Part shown: one piece after another, positions 43,090 through 50,858 of the stretch
Numbering within the stretch: the first letter of the stretch is position 1
Layout of the letters: the number at the start of each line of letters is the position of its first letter
Assembly: GCA_031413815.1 (NCBI GenBank)
Contig: JANOFU010000098.1
Coordinates: forward strand, 1 to 64,000
Direction of reading: 5' to 3'
Origin: JAGVSR01 sp031413815
GTDB lineage: Bacteria > Pseudomonadota > Alphaproteobacteria > Rhizobiales > Hyphomicrobiaceae
Length of the DNA: 64,000 nt
Program-made: the position numbers and the translations under genes
Notes under the pieces: generated by a model
The model's database searches: none
Seen by the model: the letters and a program-made list of their open reading frames with translations, nothing else
What the model was told of the DNA's origin: nothing

Positions 43090-45588
43090 TTAGAACTTGG
43101 CCTTGACCGTGACATAGGCCGACCGCGGCGCACCGGGCGAGATGTTGTTGTTGTTATGCGCCGAGGCGAAATACTCTTCATCAAAGAGATTCTCGACGTT
43201 GACCTGCGCCGACCAGATCTCGTTGGGATTGAAATACAGCGCCGCATCAACGCGCGTGAACTCGGGTAGCTCCACTAGATTGTTCAGCTCAGCAAACGAT
43301 TCCGTTTGATGGATGACGCCCAGTCCCACACCCCACATGGGCGAGAACTGGTACCGGTTCCACAGCGAATAGATGTTATGGGGAACGAACGGCACTTCTT
43401 TGCCGATATTCGCAGGATTGCCCTGTTGGACTTCGGCAATCTGATGGCCCCAGCCCGCCGAGACTTGCCAGTCATCCGTGACGTACCCGGTCAGGGACAG
43501 TTCGCCGCCTTCGGTCCGTGTTAAGCCAACTTGTTCACCATTGAACGGGCCCGACGTGATGATCTGATTGGTGCGATCGAGCTTAAAGATCGCGCCGGTG
43601 ACGAACAACCGGGGCGCGACTTCCCACTTGAAGCCGATTTCGCGATTTTCAAAGCCTTCCGGCTCCAATGTTGCTCCACTGACCAGTGCCAGGTTGTTGA
43701 ATTGGTCTCCCGCGCCAGGCAGAAACGATTCAGACGAGCTGATGTAGAGCGACAACGTGTCGAGCGGCTTGAAGACCACGCCAATGCGTGGCGACCACAC
43801 TTCGTCGACGCGATCGATTTGCTGGCCGTTGATGCCGTTCTCGAAGGCAACGTCAAACCGGTCAAACCGCAAGCCGCCGATCACTTCGAGATATTTTGTG
43901 ATCTCAAGCTGATCCTGGAAGTAAACGCTGGCCATTTCAAGTTCTGTGTGACGTCTCCGGTTGATGTTGTTGAAGAAGACCGGCGTGAACGTAGTGGGAT
44001 TGGCAAACGGAACATTGATGAAGCCTGGACCTGCAGCCGTGCCAAATCGAGCGACATCGCGATTGTTGTCTGTTTCCTGACGCACGAACTCGGTGCCAGC
44101 CGCGAACGTATGGCGGATCTGGTTGCCCATGTCCCACCGGTAGGTCAAGTCGGTCTGATTGATGATGTTCTCGCGCAGCGTCTCGTCGGAATAGCCTTCG
44201 ATCCGGACATTGCCTGTCCCTGATACTGCGCTTGTCGCGAACGTGTTGTCATAAACTTTATCGTAGTCGGCGTAGACCGTATGGTTGCGGATGTTCAAAC
44301 CGAAATCCGTCCGGTGCTCAACGGTGGCCGTGACTGATTGACCTTGGAAATCAGCGGCGCTGACAAACGGATTGCCAAAGAAGGTTTCAATCGGCCCGCG
44401 CGAGGGGCCGCCATTGAACGACGGCACACCGCGATCAACCGTGCGGCCGTCTTTGTAGTACTCGTAGCTGAGCGAGATCTTCGTCTGATCGCTCAATTTG
44501 AAGGCTGCAGTTGGGTTGATGCCGTAGCGCTCAAGCTCGAAGAAGTCGCGGAAGTTCTCTGAGTCTTCGTACATCGCGTTCAGCCGGAACGCGGCCGCGC
44601 TGCCTAAGCTGTCGCCGACATCGACGGTTGTCCGCTTGCGCTCGTACATGCCCGCGTTGACCGTGACCTCGCGCACGCGCTCGCCATCGGCCTTCTTCGT
44701 CACGCGATTGACGACGCCGCCGCCACCGCCACGGCCAAACACCATCGCAGCCGGTCCCTTGAGAACCTCGATCGCCTGCACATTGTACAAATCGCGATAG
44801 TATTCGGCGTCATCACGAACGCCGTCGATGTAGAAGTCGGCGGTCGTCACCTGGCCACGGATCGAGATCTGATCGCGGTGGCCTTCGCCTTGTGCCACGG
44901 CCACGCCGGGAACATAGGCGAGCGCCTCGCCCACGGTTTCGCTGCCGCGATCTTCGGCTTGCTGCTTGGTGACGACGGAGATCGATTGCGGGATGTTCTT
45001 GATCGGCGTGTTGGTCTTGGTTGCGGTCGACGTTCCCGTCGCGGTGTAGCCACTGATGCCAGTTGTGCCGGTGCCCGGCGTGCCGCTGGCCGGACCTGAG
45101 CCCGATGCTGGTCCCGACGCCGCAGTGGCGTTCGCCGCAGCCGAGCCTTCACTAGCTGCGGCTTCCGATAGTGGCTCAGGCTCGTTGACTGGCTCTGGTG
45201 CTGGAGCTGGGTTCTTCTTGGCAACCTTTTGCTTAGGCGCGGAAACGGGTTCGGGATTTGACTTTGCCTTGGCGGCTTTCTTCTTTGGCTTAACCGCCTC
45301 TGGTTCGTCGGTCGTGATGACTTCGACTTCAGGCAGTGCGGGATCGCTGGGAGCGGCATCAGCTGCGGCTGGAGCTTCGGCCGGCGGCTGCGGTTCCGGC
45401 ACCCCGGCATCCTGCGCCAGCGCCGCCGGAGCAAACGAACCCAGAACAAGCGACAATGCCAAAGCGGACAAGGCCCCGCCGAACGGGCGTTGTTTTGGTG
45501 CGGTCTTGGGATTGGTGAGACGGGCATATCGCACTGACACTGCATGGCGAACACGGGCACAGCCCGCGCTTAGAAGCGTATTCGTCAT
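43090..45588 (-). CDS. TonB-dependent siderophore receptor with long low-complexity linker
   Basis: An outer-membrane receptor importing a ferric siderophore with TonB energy. The 832-residue precursor has a signal peptide cut after about residue 58 (SFAPAALA), a stretch that could hold the TonB box (PEVEVIT), a roughly 110-residue Pro/Ala/Lys/Glu-rich linker, a plug domain (IPQSISVVTKQQAEDRG through VLKGPAAMVFGRGGGGGVVN) and a 22-strand-type barrel ending SAYVTVKAKF with terminal Phe. ATG 45588 is preceded by GGGGGA; a TTG four codons earlier is less likely. Upstream lie the structured leader and Irr-box-like repeat shared with the imelysin gene. The ligand is unknown. Confidence 0.93.
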   Translation of the reverse strand: MTNTLLSAGCARVRHAVSVRYARLTNPKTAPKQRPFGGALSALALSLVLGSFAPAALAQDAGVPEPQPPAEAPAAADAAPSDPALPEVEVITTDEPEAVKPKKKAAKAKSNPEPVSAPKQKVAKKNPAPAPEPVNEPEPLSEAAASEGSAAANATAASGPASGSGPASGTPGTGTTGISGYTATGTSTATKTNTPIKNIPQSISVVTKQQAEDRGSETVGEALAYVPGVAVAQGEGHRDQISIRGQVTTADFYIDGVRDDAEYYRDLYNVQAIEVLKGPAAMVFGRGGGGGVVNRVTKKADGERVREVTVNAGMYERKRTTVDVGDSLGSAAAFRLNAMYEDSENFRDFFELERYGINPTAAFKLSDQTKISLSYEYYKDGRTVDRGVPSFNGGPSRGPIETFFGNPFVSAADFQGQSVTATVEHRTDFGLNIRNHTVYADYDKVYDNTFATSAVSGTGNVRIEGYSDETLRENIINQTDLTYRWDMGNQIRHTFAAGTEFVRQETDNNRDVARFGTAAGPGFINVPFANPTTFTPVFFNNINRRRHTELEMASVYFQDQLEITKYLEVIGGLRFDRFDVAFENGINGQQIDRVDEVWSPRIGVVFKPLDTLSLYISSSESFLPGAGDQFNNLALVSGATLEPEGFENREIGFKWEVAPRLFVTGAIFKLDRTNQIITSGPFNGEQVGLTRTEGGELSLTGYVTDDWQVSAGWGHQIAEVQQGNPANIGKEVPFVPHNIYSLWNRYQFSPMWGVGLGVIHQTESFAELNNLVELPEFTRVDAALYFNPNEIWSAQVNVENLFDEEYFASAHNNNNISPGAPRSAYVTVKAKF

Positions 45589-45671
45589 CGGTTCCCCCAA
45601 TGGTCGAGAGTCAAGGTCTCGAGATTAGGCACCGCAGTTATCTTGCGGAGCGTGTCTGCATCGGCAGACAC
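45585..45671 (-). ncRNA. Candidate structured leader RNA (copy A), upstream of the TonB receptor
   Basis: On the minus strand, between the promoter repeat and the receptor start, three hairpins can form: P1 GTGTCTGC-CGAT-GCAGACAC (45671-45652), P2 CCGCA-AGATAAC-TGCGG (45648-45632), and P3 TCGAGA-CCTTGAC-TCTCGA (45622-45604). The imelysin gene has a matching leader (copy B). P1 and P3 stems differ by paired, compensatory changes, while the linker TGCCT(A/G)AT and the loop CCTTGA are conserved. The same bases also form an open frame from GTG 45671 whose TGA overlaps the receptor ATG; its translation resembles that of copy B, so a leader peptide is the rival reading. Confidence 0.5.
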
Positions 45672-45698
45672 CTATGACCGTAGAAAACTTCAATCCTG

Positions 45699-45730
45699 AG
45701 TCAACCAGTATGATTTAGAATTCTTCCATC
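45699..45730 (-). promoter_or_regulatory. Irr-box (ICE)-like site and promoter repeat, copy A
   Basis: TTTAGAA-TTC-TTCCATC (45714-45730) resembles the iron control element bound by Irr in Hyphomicrobiales, which I recall as TTTAGAA-N3-TTCTAAA. It abuts a TTGACT -35-like hexamer on the minus strand. The 22 bases 45699-45720 recur with one mismatch at 49045-49066 upstream of the imelysin gene. The right half-site is poorer here than in copy B. Confidence 0.6.
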
Positions 45731-45989
45731 TTTCGCAGTGAGTTAAGCGGTGATAAAACGTTTATGCGCTTGGCCGATTTCCCAACAGGCCCGCAACTAA
45801 AGCGGCTCAATCGCTTCGAAATACTCAACATTTGAAGTGCGACCCAGAGTGGCGCTTTGGGCTATTTTCTAGGTTTGGAATTGCGCAAATCAGGAGCGAG
45901 GTCAAACCCCCAGCTCTGTGCTTTTTCCGGTGATGTTGCACTCACGACACTCACATTCGGCGAGTGCGCTCAGACCCCAGTGGCCGCGT
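45731..45989. other. Gene-free stretch between receptor promoter and di-heme oxidoreductase stop
   Basis: Together with the leader and promoter (45589-45730) this makes a 400-base gap in coding sequence. Beyond the Irr-box-like repeat I see no gene, terminator or strong palindrome in 45731-45989. It is somewhat AT-richer near 45731-45790. Confidence 0.5.
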
Positions 45990-47525
45990 TCACAACGACC
46001 GCACATACGCCAACAGCGCCTCACGCTCATCCTTCGACAGTCGCGCGTAGCCATCGCGTGACGCCTGGGCTTCGCCGCCGTGCCAGAGGATCGCTTCCTC
46101 TAAGGACCGCGCCCGGCCATCGTGCAGAAACAGCGTATGGCGGCTGACAGCTTGTGTCAGGCCGATGCCCCACAAAGGAGCGGTGCGCCATTCCTGGCCG
46201 TCCGCCAGACCTTCCGGACGGTTGTCGGCGAGCCCCTCGCCCATGTCGTGCAGCAAGAGATCTGTGAACGGCCAGATTTTCTGGTTTGACAGATGCGGCT
46301 GGCCCGCAACCACCCCCGTTGTGTGTGATGGCGTATGGCACCCTGCGCACCCGAGCGTTCCAAAGACAGTCTTGCCCGCGAGTACATCGGGACGCGACGG
46401 AGCGCGGCGCGGCGGCACGGCGAGATTCTGTGCATAGAACACGACGAGATCAAAAAACTCCGGCCCCACTTCCACGTTGGCATGGCGTGGACTGGCGCCG
46501 TTCGGTGCTTCCAGACAGATTTTTTGGGCGGAGGTACAGGCACCGGAGTGACCATCGAAAAGCGGGTTCGACAGCCCCATGTCGCCGAAGAACGCTTCCG
46601 CACTCTGCTGGCGGATGTCGGGGTTGCCCGCCTTCCAACCAAACCGGCCGAGCGACACCTTCCCTAATACCAGCGACCAGACCTCATTGGGCCGGCCGGA
46701 AATTCCATCTTTGTCGCTATCGTCTGGATCGGCCTTGTCGCGAATGGTCTCCTCGGGGATGGCTTCGAGCAAGCCCAAGCCGATCATTTGCGGAGCCACT
46801 CGCGGTGACAGCATGACGTTGGGATGCAGGGGACCAAATTTCGGGTCACTGATGGAATAGGCCGGCTTGCGCAGCGCCACGACCGTGCCGTCCTTCAGAG
46901 GAACTCGCACCTCTGTATAGCTGATTTTCATCTCGCCTTCGCGGTCGAGACCTTGAACAGCAAAGTTCTGCAACTGATTGCCGTAGATGGGATCACCAAT
47001 CACATTGACGCGGCGCTGCGACAGCAGCGCTTTGTGCTCATCTGTTTCCGGCGGGATTGACAGCCGCAGGAACATCGACGCGGCCTGGTCGGCTGGATCA
47101 TCGGGATTGGGCGGATGGCCACGGCCATCTTTCAAGTGGCAATTCTGGCAACCGCGCGCGTTGTAAAGCGGCCCGAGCCCGTCGGATGAATCCGTCGACG
47201 CTGGCGACGACACCCACAACTTGCGAAAGATCGAATTGCCGAGACGGAACTTGCTTTCGTTCTCGAAGCTGATGCCCTGCGACGGCTGCGAGAAGGCATC
47301 GCGGTTGACTGAACTCCGCTTGGTCGTCGCATCACCGCCGGGGCGTTCCTCGCCGGGTTCAAGGGTTGCTAACGCGGCGAGCTGTGCAAATTCAGGTGAC
47401 AACTCCGCGTCGCCGGTGCTGCGCGCGGGCTCAACCTGGAGCACTGCGCCAACAGCAAGCGAACAGAACCCCGCGAGCATCAGGAGCCAGGTATTGGGCC
47501 GTGTCTCGCGCCATTTTTGCGACAT
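45990..47525 (-). CDS. Di-heme c-type oxidoreductase (DHOR / DUF1111-like)
   Basis: A periplasmic di-heme cytochrome of the family often labelled thiol oxidoreductase or DHOR. The 511-residue protein has an N-terminal signal/anchor (WLLMLAGFCSLAVGAVL, about residues 13-29) and two heme-binding CxxCH motifs, CQNCH at about 126-130 and CAGCH at about 393-397. LWGIGLTQAV and FLHDGRARSLEEAILWHGGE near the end are family hallmarks. Neither ATG 47525 nor ATG 47558 has a clear ribosome site; I prefer 47525 because the signal starts soon after. It follows the imelysin gene by 97 bases. Such genes regularly accompany imelysins in iron-regulated clusters; the reaction is not established. Confidence 0.87.
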   Translation of the reverse strand: MSQKWRETRPNTWLLMLAGFCSLAVGAVLQVEPARSTGDAELSPEFAQLAALATLEPGEERPGGDATTKRSSVNRDAFSQPSQGISFENESKFRLGNSIFRKLWVSSPASTDSSDGLGPLYNARGCQNCHLKDGRGHPPNPDDPADQAASMFLRLSIPPETDEHKALLSQRRVNVIGDPIYGNQLQNFAVQGLDREGEMKISYTEVRVPLKDGTVVALRKPAYSISDPKFGPLHPNVMLSPRVAPQMIGLGLLEAIPEETIRDKADPDDSDKDGISGRPNEVWSLVLGKVSLGRFGWKAGNPDIRQQSAEAFFGDMGLSNPLFDGHSGACTSAQKICLEAPNGASPRHANVEVGPEFFDLVVFYAQNLAVPPRRAPSRPDVLAGKTVFGTLGCAGCHTPSHTTGVVAGQPHLSNQKIWPFTDLLLHDMGEGLADNRPEGLADGQEWRTAPLWGIGLTQAVSRHTLFLHDGRARSLEEAILWHGGEAQASRDGYARLSKDEREALLAYVRSL

Positions 47526-47622
47526 TAATCGGCGGCGCTTTTTCAAATCGACTGTCATGCTGTGCAACGATCGCGATGCTTTGGCCGGATGTGCAGGCGT
47601 CCGGCCATTTGCATGCTGCAAA

Positions 47623-48936
47623 TCAACCCTTCTTTGCGTCCGTCTCAACTTTCCCAGGATCGTCGAGGCTATCTGATCCTTCGAACGCAATGCCCTCAAT
47701 GCCTAACGCGGACATAGCCCCCTCGAAGGATTTGGCTTGTGCCGCAAGCGCATCGACGACGGCTTGTACAGTCGCATTGCCATCTGCGTTGCCCTCGCCA
47801 ATCATCTGGTCGTACGCCTCGACCTTGTCGGCTCGCGCAACGAGATCGGTCATTTTTGCAGCTGTTGTATCGAGTGCAGCGCGAACTTTTTTATCGGCGT
47901 CCGGCAACTTCGCTTTGACCAAATCGGAGACGCTGGGGCCAATGACTTCAGACCCGTCGGTGCGCTTGTAGCGGCCGAGATACACATTCTGAATGCCAAC
48001 TGCGTTGTAGTGGTGGGAGTTATGCGTGTTGTCGGAAAAGCAGTCGTGCTCCTCTTCCGGGTCATGCAGCATCAGGCCGAGCTTGATGCGCTCGCCGGCG
48101 AGTTCGCCGTAGGTCAGACTGCCTAGTCCAGTGAAGATCGCCGAGAGTGCGGCCTTGCCGTCATCGGCCATTACCGCTTTGCGCGCTGCGCCCGATTTGC
48201 TCCAATGTCCTGACATCAGTTTCAACTGATCGACCAGCAAGCTGGTCGCGACTTTCAAATACTCGCGGCGGCGGTCGCAATTGCCGCCCGTACAGGCTTT
48301 GAGATCGAAGTCGGTAGCAGGGCGCGCACCAGCACCTTTGCCGGTGCCGTTCAGGTCTTGCCCCCACAACAGAAATTCAATGGCGTGATAGCCAGTGGCG
48401 ACATTGGCTTCCACGCCGCCCGCTTCGTGCAGGCTACGGACCAAGAGTTCGGGCGTGATCTTTGAAGCGTCAACTGTCTCGCCGCCAATCTTCAAAGTTT
48501 TGTTGGCGATGACGTTGGCTGAATAAGCCTCATTTTCGGAGCCGCCGCCCTCAAGGTAGGGTTTGGCGACGTAGTCAATAAGGCCTTCATCCAGCGGCCA
48601 TGCGTTGACCTTGCCTTCCCAGTCATCGACCAATTTGTTGCCGAAGCGAAAGACTTCTGTCTGCATGTATGGGATGCGCGAGGTGCGCCACGACTGCTTG
48701 GCGGCATAGAGTGACTGTTCCGATGGCGCGGCCAAGAATGCATTGATCGCCGACTGGAGTTTCAGCGCGGCGGTGTGTGAGTCTCCAAACGCCGCTTCTG
48801 CAATGTCTGCGTAGTTTGCCGCAACGGACGCGGCACCGGCGTCTGCGGACGCTCGAGGTGCGGCACCGGCAATTGCCAATGAGGCAATAAAGAAAGTTGC
48901 GAGTTGGCGCGAACGGAAGCGTAGCAGCGAAATCAT
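47623..48936 (-). CDS. Imelysin (M75) family periplasmic protein
   Basis: The 437-residue protein has a Sec signal peptide (cut near ASA, residue about 31) and the imelysin fold of two helical repeats. The family GxHxxE motif is present as GYHAIE at residues 182-187 (H184, E187), followed by FLLWGQDLNGTG. Imelysins such as IrpA and EfeO relatives are iron-regulated periplasmic or surface proteins linked to iron uptake; protease activity is doubtful. It heads the unit imelysin-di-heme oxidoreductase, and the receptor gene follows on the same strand with its own promoter. A leader with three hairpins and an Irr-box-like site precede it. Confidence 0.93.
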   Translation of the reverse strand: MISLLRFRSRQLATFFIASLAIAGAAPRASADAGAASVAANYADIAEAAFGDSHTAALKLQSAINAFLAAPSEQSLYAAKQSWRTSRIPYMQTEVFRFGNKLVDDWEGKVNAWPLDEGLIDYVAKPYLEGGGSENEAYSANVIANKTLKIGGETVDASKITPELLVRSLHEAGGVEANVATGYHAIEFLLWGQDLNGTGKGAGARPATDFDLKACTGGNCDRRREYLKVATSLLVDQLKLMSGHWSKSGAARKAVMADDGKAALSAIFTGLGSLTYGELAGERIKLGLMLHDPEEEHDCFSDNTHNSHHYNAVGIQNVYLGRYKRTDGSEVIGPSVSDLVKAKLPDADKKVRAALDTTAAKMTDLVARADKVEAYDQMIGEGNADGNATVQAVVDALAAQAKSFEGAMSALGIEGIAFEGSDSLDDPGKVETDAKKG

Positions 48937-49017
48937 CAGACACTCCTAATCTTCGGGATTCAAGGTCCCGGCATCAGGCACTCCAACGTTGAGGAGTGAG
49001 TCCGCGCCTGCGGACAG
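48937..49017 (-). ncRNA. Candidate structured leader RNA (copy B), upstream of imelysin
   Basis: Three hairpins can form on the minus strand: P1 GTCCGC-AGGC-GCGGAC (49015-49000), P2 CACTCC-TCAACGTT-GGAGTG (48998-48979), and P3 CGGGA-CCTTGAA-TCCCG (48970-48954). The 5' arm of P2 is also complementary to the ribosome site GGAGTG at 48946-48941, so P2 and a ribosome-site-hiding helix are mutually exclusive. Stems P1 and P3 covary with copy A. A frame aligned to the copy A frame runs CTG 49017 to TAG 48946, ending nine bases before the imelysin ATG. Confidence 0.5.
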
Positions 49018-49044
49018 CGCGCAAGCTACGTGATTAAAATTCCT

Positions 49045-49076
49045 AGTCAACGAGTATGATTTAGAAGACTTCTATG
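49045..49076 (-). promoter_or_regulatory. Irr-box (ICE)-like site and promoter repeat, copy B
   Basis: TTTAGAA-GAC-TTCTATG (49060-49076) contains the perfect dyad TAGAA-GAC-TTCTA and closely fits the iron control element bound by Irr. It lies just upstream of TTGACT on the minus strand, a -35-like hexamer with TAGCTT sixteen bases further. The 22 bases 49045-49066 repeat those at 45699-45720 with one mismatch. Iron- or heme-dependent control by Irr is inferred. Confidence 0.7.
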
Positions 49077-49126
49077 GGTTTAAGTGCTCTGCGAGGTCAA
49101 TACGGGTGACGCGCGGCAACGTTCAA

Positions 49127-50104
49127 CTACTGGAAAATCGTCGCCAGAGAGCGTTGAATCGACTTGAAGCTCTTGTTGATCGACTTCGAAACCGATTTGA
49201 AGTCTTGCGATTTTTTTGCAGTGCGTTTGGCCTTTTTCGGAGCAGCCTTGTTGCCCGGCGCGGCCTCGCGCGATGTTCGTTTTTCGCGCGCCTCTGTGGT
49301 TGGCACAATGGGCTCGCGGGTTTCGAAACCCGGTTCGGGCTTCATGGCCATGGCGGTTGCAAGGCCGCTGGCAGCAGCCGCTGCCGACGCAGTGGCATCC
49401 ACGTTGGGGCTCGCTGCGGCGGTCACCGGCGTTCGAACCGGTGGGACTGGCTCCACGGGCGATATGGCATTTCCCAGTTGTTGCGCATGCTGGTCATCTT
49501 GTACGCCGACTTGCGGTACCGCCGCGAGACCCGACGTAACATGAGACGGCTGGACCTGCCCGGATTTCCGGTCATGACCTGCGGTCGGCGGCACAATTGC
49601 TGCACTTTGCTGCAAACAAGCGCTACCTGCACAGCCCGGCAGACACACCTGCTGCCGGTGGCCTTGAACGAGAGCGAGCAAAATCTGATCGGGTTCGTGA
49701 ACGGGCAACTGCGCATTGACAGCGACAGCAAACGATTTCATCGCCTGCCGCGTTGACGCCGTCCATGCTCCGTTGTTTGGCCCCTCATAGCACCCCGTGC
49801 GTATGAGCTCGGTCTGAATGGCTTGCGCAAGATCGGCGCGGCGTGTTGGGACCGGCGCAGGCGAGGCTGAAATAGGTCCCGTCGCAGTCGTGGCGGAGGC
49901 AGATTGTGGTGGTGCAGGCTGTAGGGCCGGTGCGGCGACGACAGCGACTTCGGTGATCTCTGAGGAAACGGCGGCGTCATCGCGATAAAATTCGTAAGCA
50001 GCATAAGCACCGGCACTTGCGATCAGTGCAGCCAGCGCACAGGCACCCAGCGTCAGCCCGCCACTTTGTGTTTCGGACAAATGATCAAGCCCGATGAACT
50101 TCAC
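49127..50104 (-). CDS. Membrane-anchored protein with peptidoglycan-binding-like domain, GTG start
   Basis: The 325-residue protein has one N-terminal membrane helix (about residues 17-37) and a Pro/Ala/Thr linker. Next comes a small domain (IQTELIRTGCYEGPNNGAWT, then ALVQGH) resembling the PG_binding_1 fold. The tail is low-complexity and ends strongly basic (KKAKRTAKKSQDFKS). This suggests an inner-membrane protein reaching into the periplasm. GTG at 50104 is chosen because TGGAGGGG precedes it closely; a longer frame adds 19 unsupported residues. It is divergent from the small gene at 50381. The partner or substrate is unknown. Confidence 0.72.
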   Translation of the reverse strand: MKFIGLDHLSETQSGGLTLGACALAALIASAGAYAAYEFYRDDAAVSSEITEVAVVAAPALQPAPPQSASATTATGPISASPAPVPTRRADLAQAIQTELIRTGCYEGPNNGAWTASTRQAMKSFAVAVNAQLPVHEPDQILLALVQGHRQQVCLPGCAGSACLQQSAAIVPPTAGHDRKSGQVQPSHVTSGLAAVPQVGVQDDQHAQQLGNAISPVEPVPPVRTPVTAAASPNVDATASAAAAASGLATAMAMKPEPGFETREPIVPTTEAREKRTSREAAPGNKAAPKKAKRTAKKSQDFKSVSKSINKSFKSIQRSLATIFQ

Positions 50105-50380
50105 GCACCCCTCCACCAACTCGCCGGCCAACGGACCGGCCGCACGCCGCCCCAACAACAACGGGCGGGCTCACTGCTTCATTCCACCGTTGCGCAATGA
50201 AAGAGCTTAACCCTTTCTCTTTCCTGCCACTTTCCCGATGCCAATTGATCAGGCTCGCGCATCGATTCGGGGAGCGCGGATCAGCTGAGCAATCGAGTGC
50301 CGCGCGTAGTGTACTGCGTCGATCCGGGCAGAATTGCGGGGCTGCCCATGGAAGACTTTTCCTTTGCGGAGGATCACGCC

Positions 50381-50623
50381 ATGGAGCCGTCTGTTATAGT
50401 CATGATTGTCACGTTCGCCCTGCCGAATGGCGATGCCGGCGTGGAAGTAAAGCCGATGGCAACCGTGCAGCATTGCAAGGCAGCGGCCGACCTTGAGGCC
50501 TCAGATCCCTTTGTGGCGAGCGTCGAGTGTTCGGAATTGCAGGATGGCCGGCTGGAACTGAAGTTTCGCAAACGCGACGGCGTTGAGCCTCCGCAGACCT
50601 CAAACCCAGCCTCCACGGGTTAA
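50381..50623 (+). CDS. Small hypothetical protein, 80 aa
   Basis: I do not recognise a family. The product begins MEPSVIVMIVTFALPNGDAG, a hydrophobic stretch that looks like a beta strand rather than a signal, and has two cysteines (in VQHCKAA and VECSEL) and a basic end (LKFRKRDG). GCGGAGG lies about nine bases before ATG 50381, which decides this start over an ATG at 50348. It stands alone between the divergent peptidoglycan-binding-like gene and the FecR-domain gene. The cysteines could form a disulfide or bind metal. Confidence 0.6.
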   Translation: MEPSVIVMIVTFALPNGDAGVEVKPMATVQHCKAAADLEASDPFVASVECSELQDGRLELKFRKRDGVEPPQTSNPASTG

Positions 50624-50647
50624 ATCATCCCACATGACACTGTACCG

Positions 50648-50703
50648 GACGTCTCCCTGTGCATCAGGGGACGTCTGGCGCAGCGCCTGTTCCCTTCGGA
50701 ACA
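50648..50703. repeat. Two strong adjacent hairpins upstream of the FecR-domain gene
   Basis: GACGTC-T-CCCTG (50648-50659) pairs with CAGGG-GACGTC (50665-50675), an 11-bp stem with one bulge. TGTTCC-CTTC-GGAACA (50688-50703) is a stable stem with a CTTC loop. Neither is followed by a T-run on either strand. They may end the small upstream gene inefficiently or shape the leader of the FecR-domain gene. Confidence 0.6.
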
Positions 50704-50858
50704 GCCAATCTTCCCATCCCATGCGACTTTAGCGACTGGTGGTTCAGGCTGGTTAACGGTGCGACGTGCAACGCTTTGCACAGCACCCGTGACCCGATCT
50801 GACCAGTGGAGCCGGGCGGCTCCCGTGATGCAGTTGTTTTAGGCAAGGGAGCAGGACT

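Noticed and set aside
48956..48976. Four-codon upstream frame (ATG-CCG-GGA-CCT-TGA) in the imelysin leader
   Set aside because: It has no counterpart in the receptor leader, where the ATG is absent, so it is unlikely to be functional.
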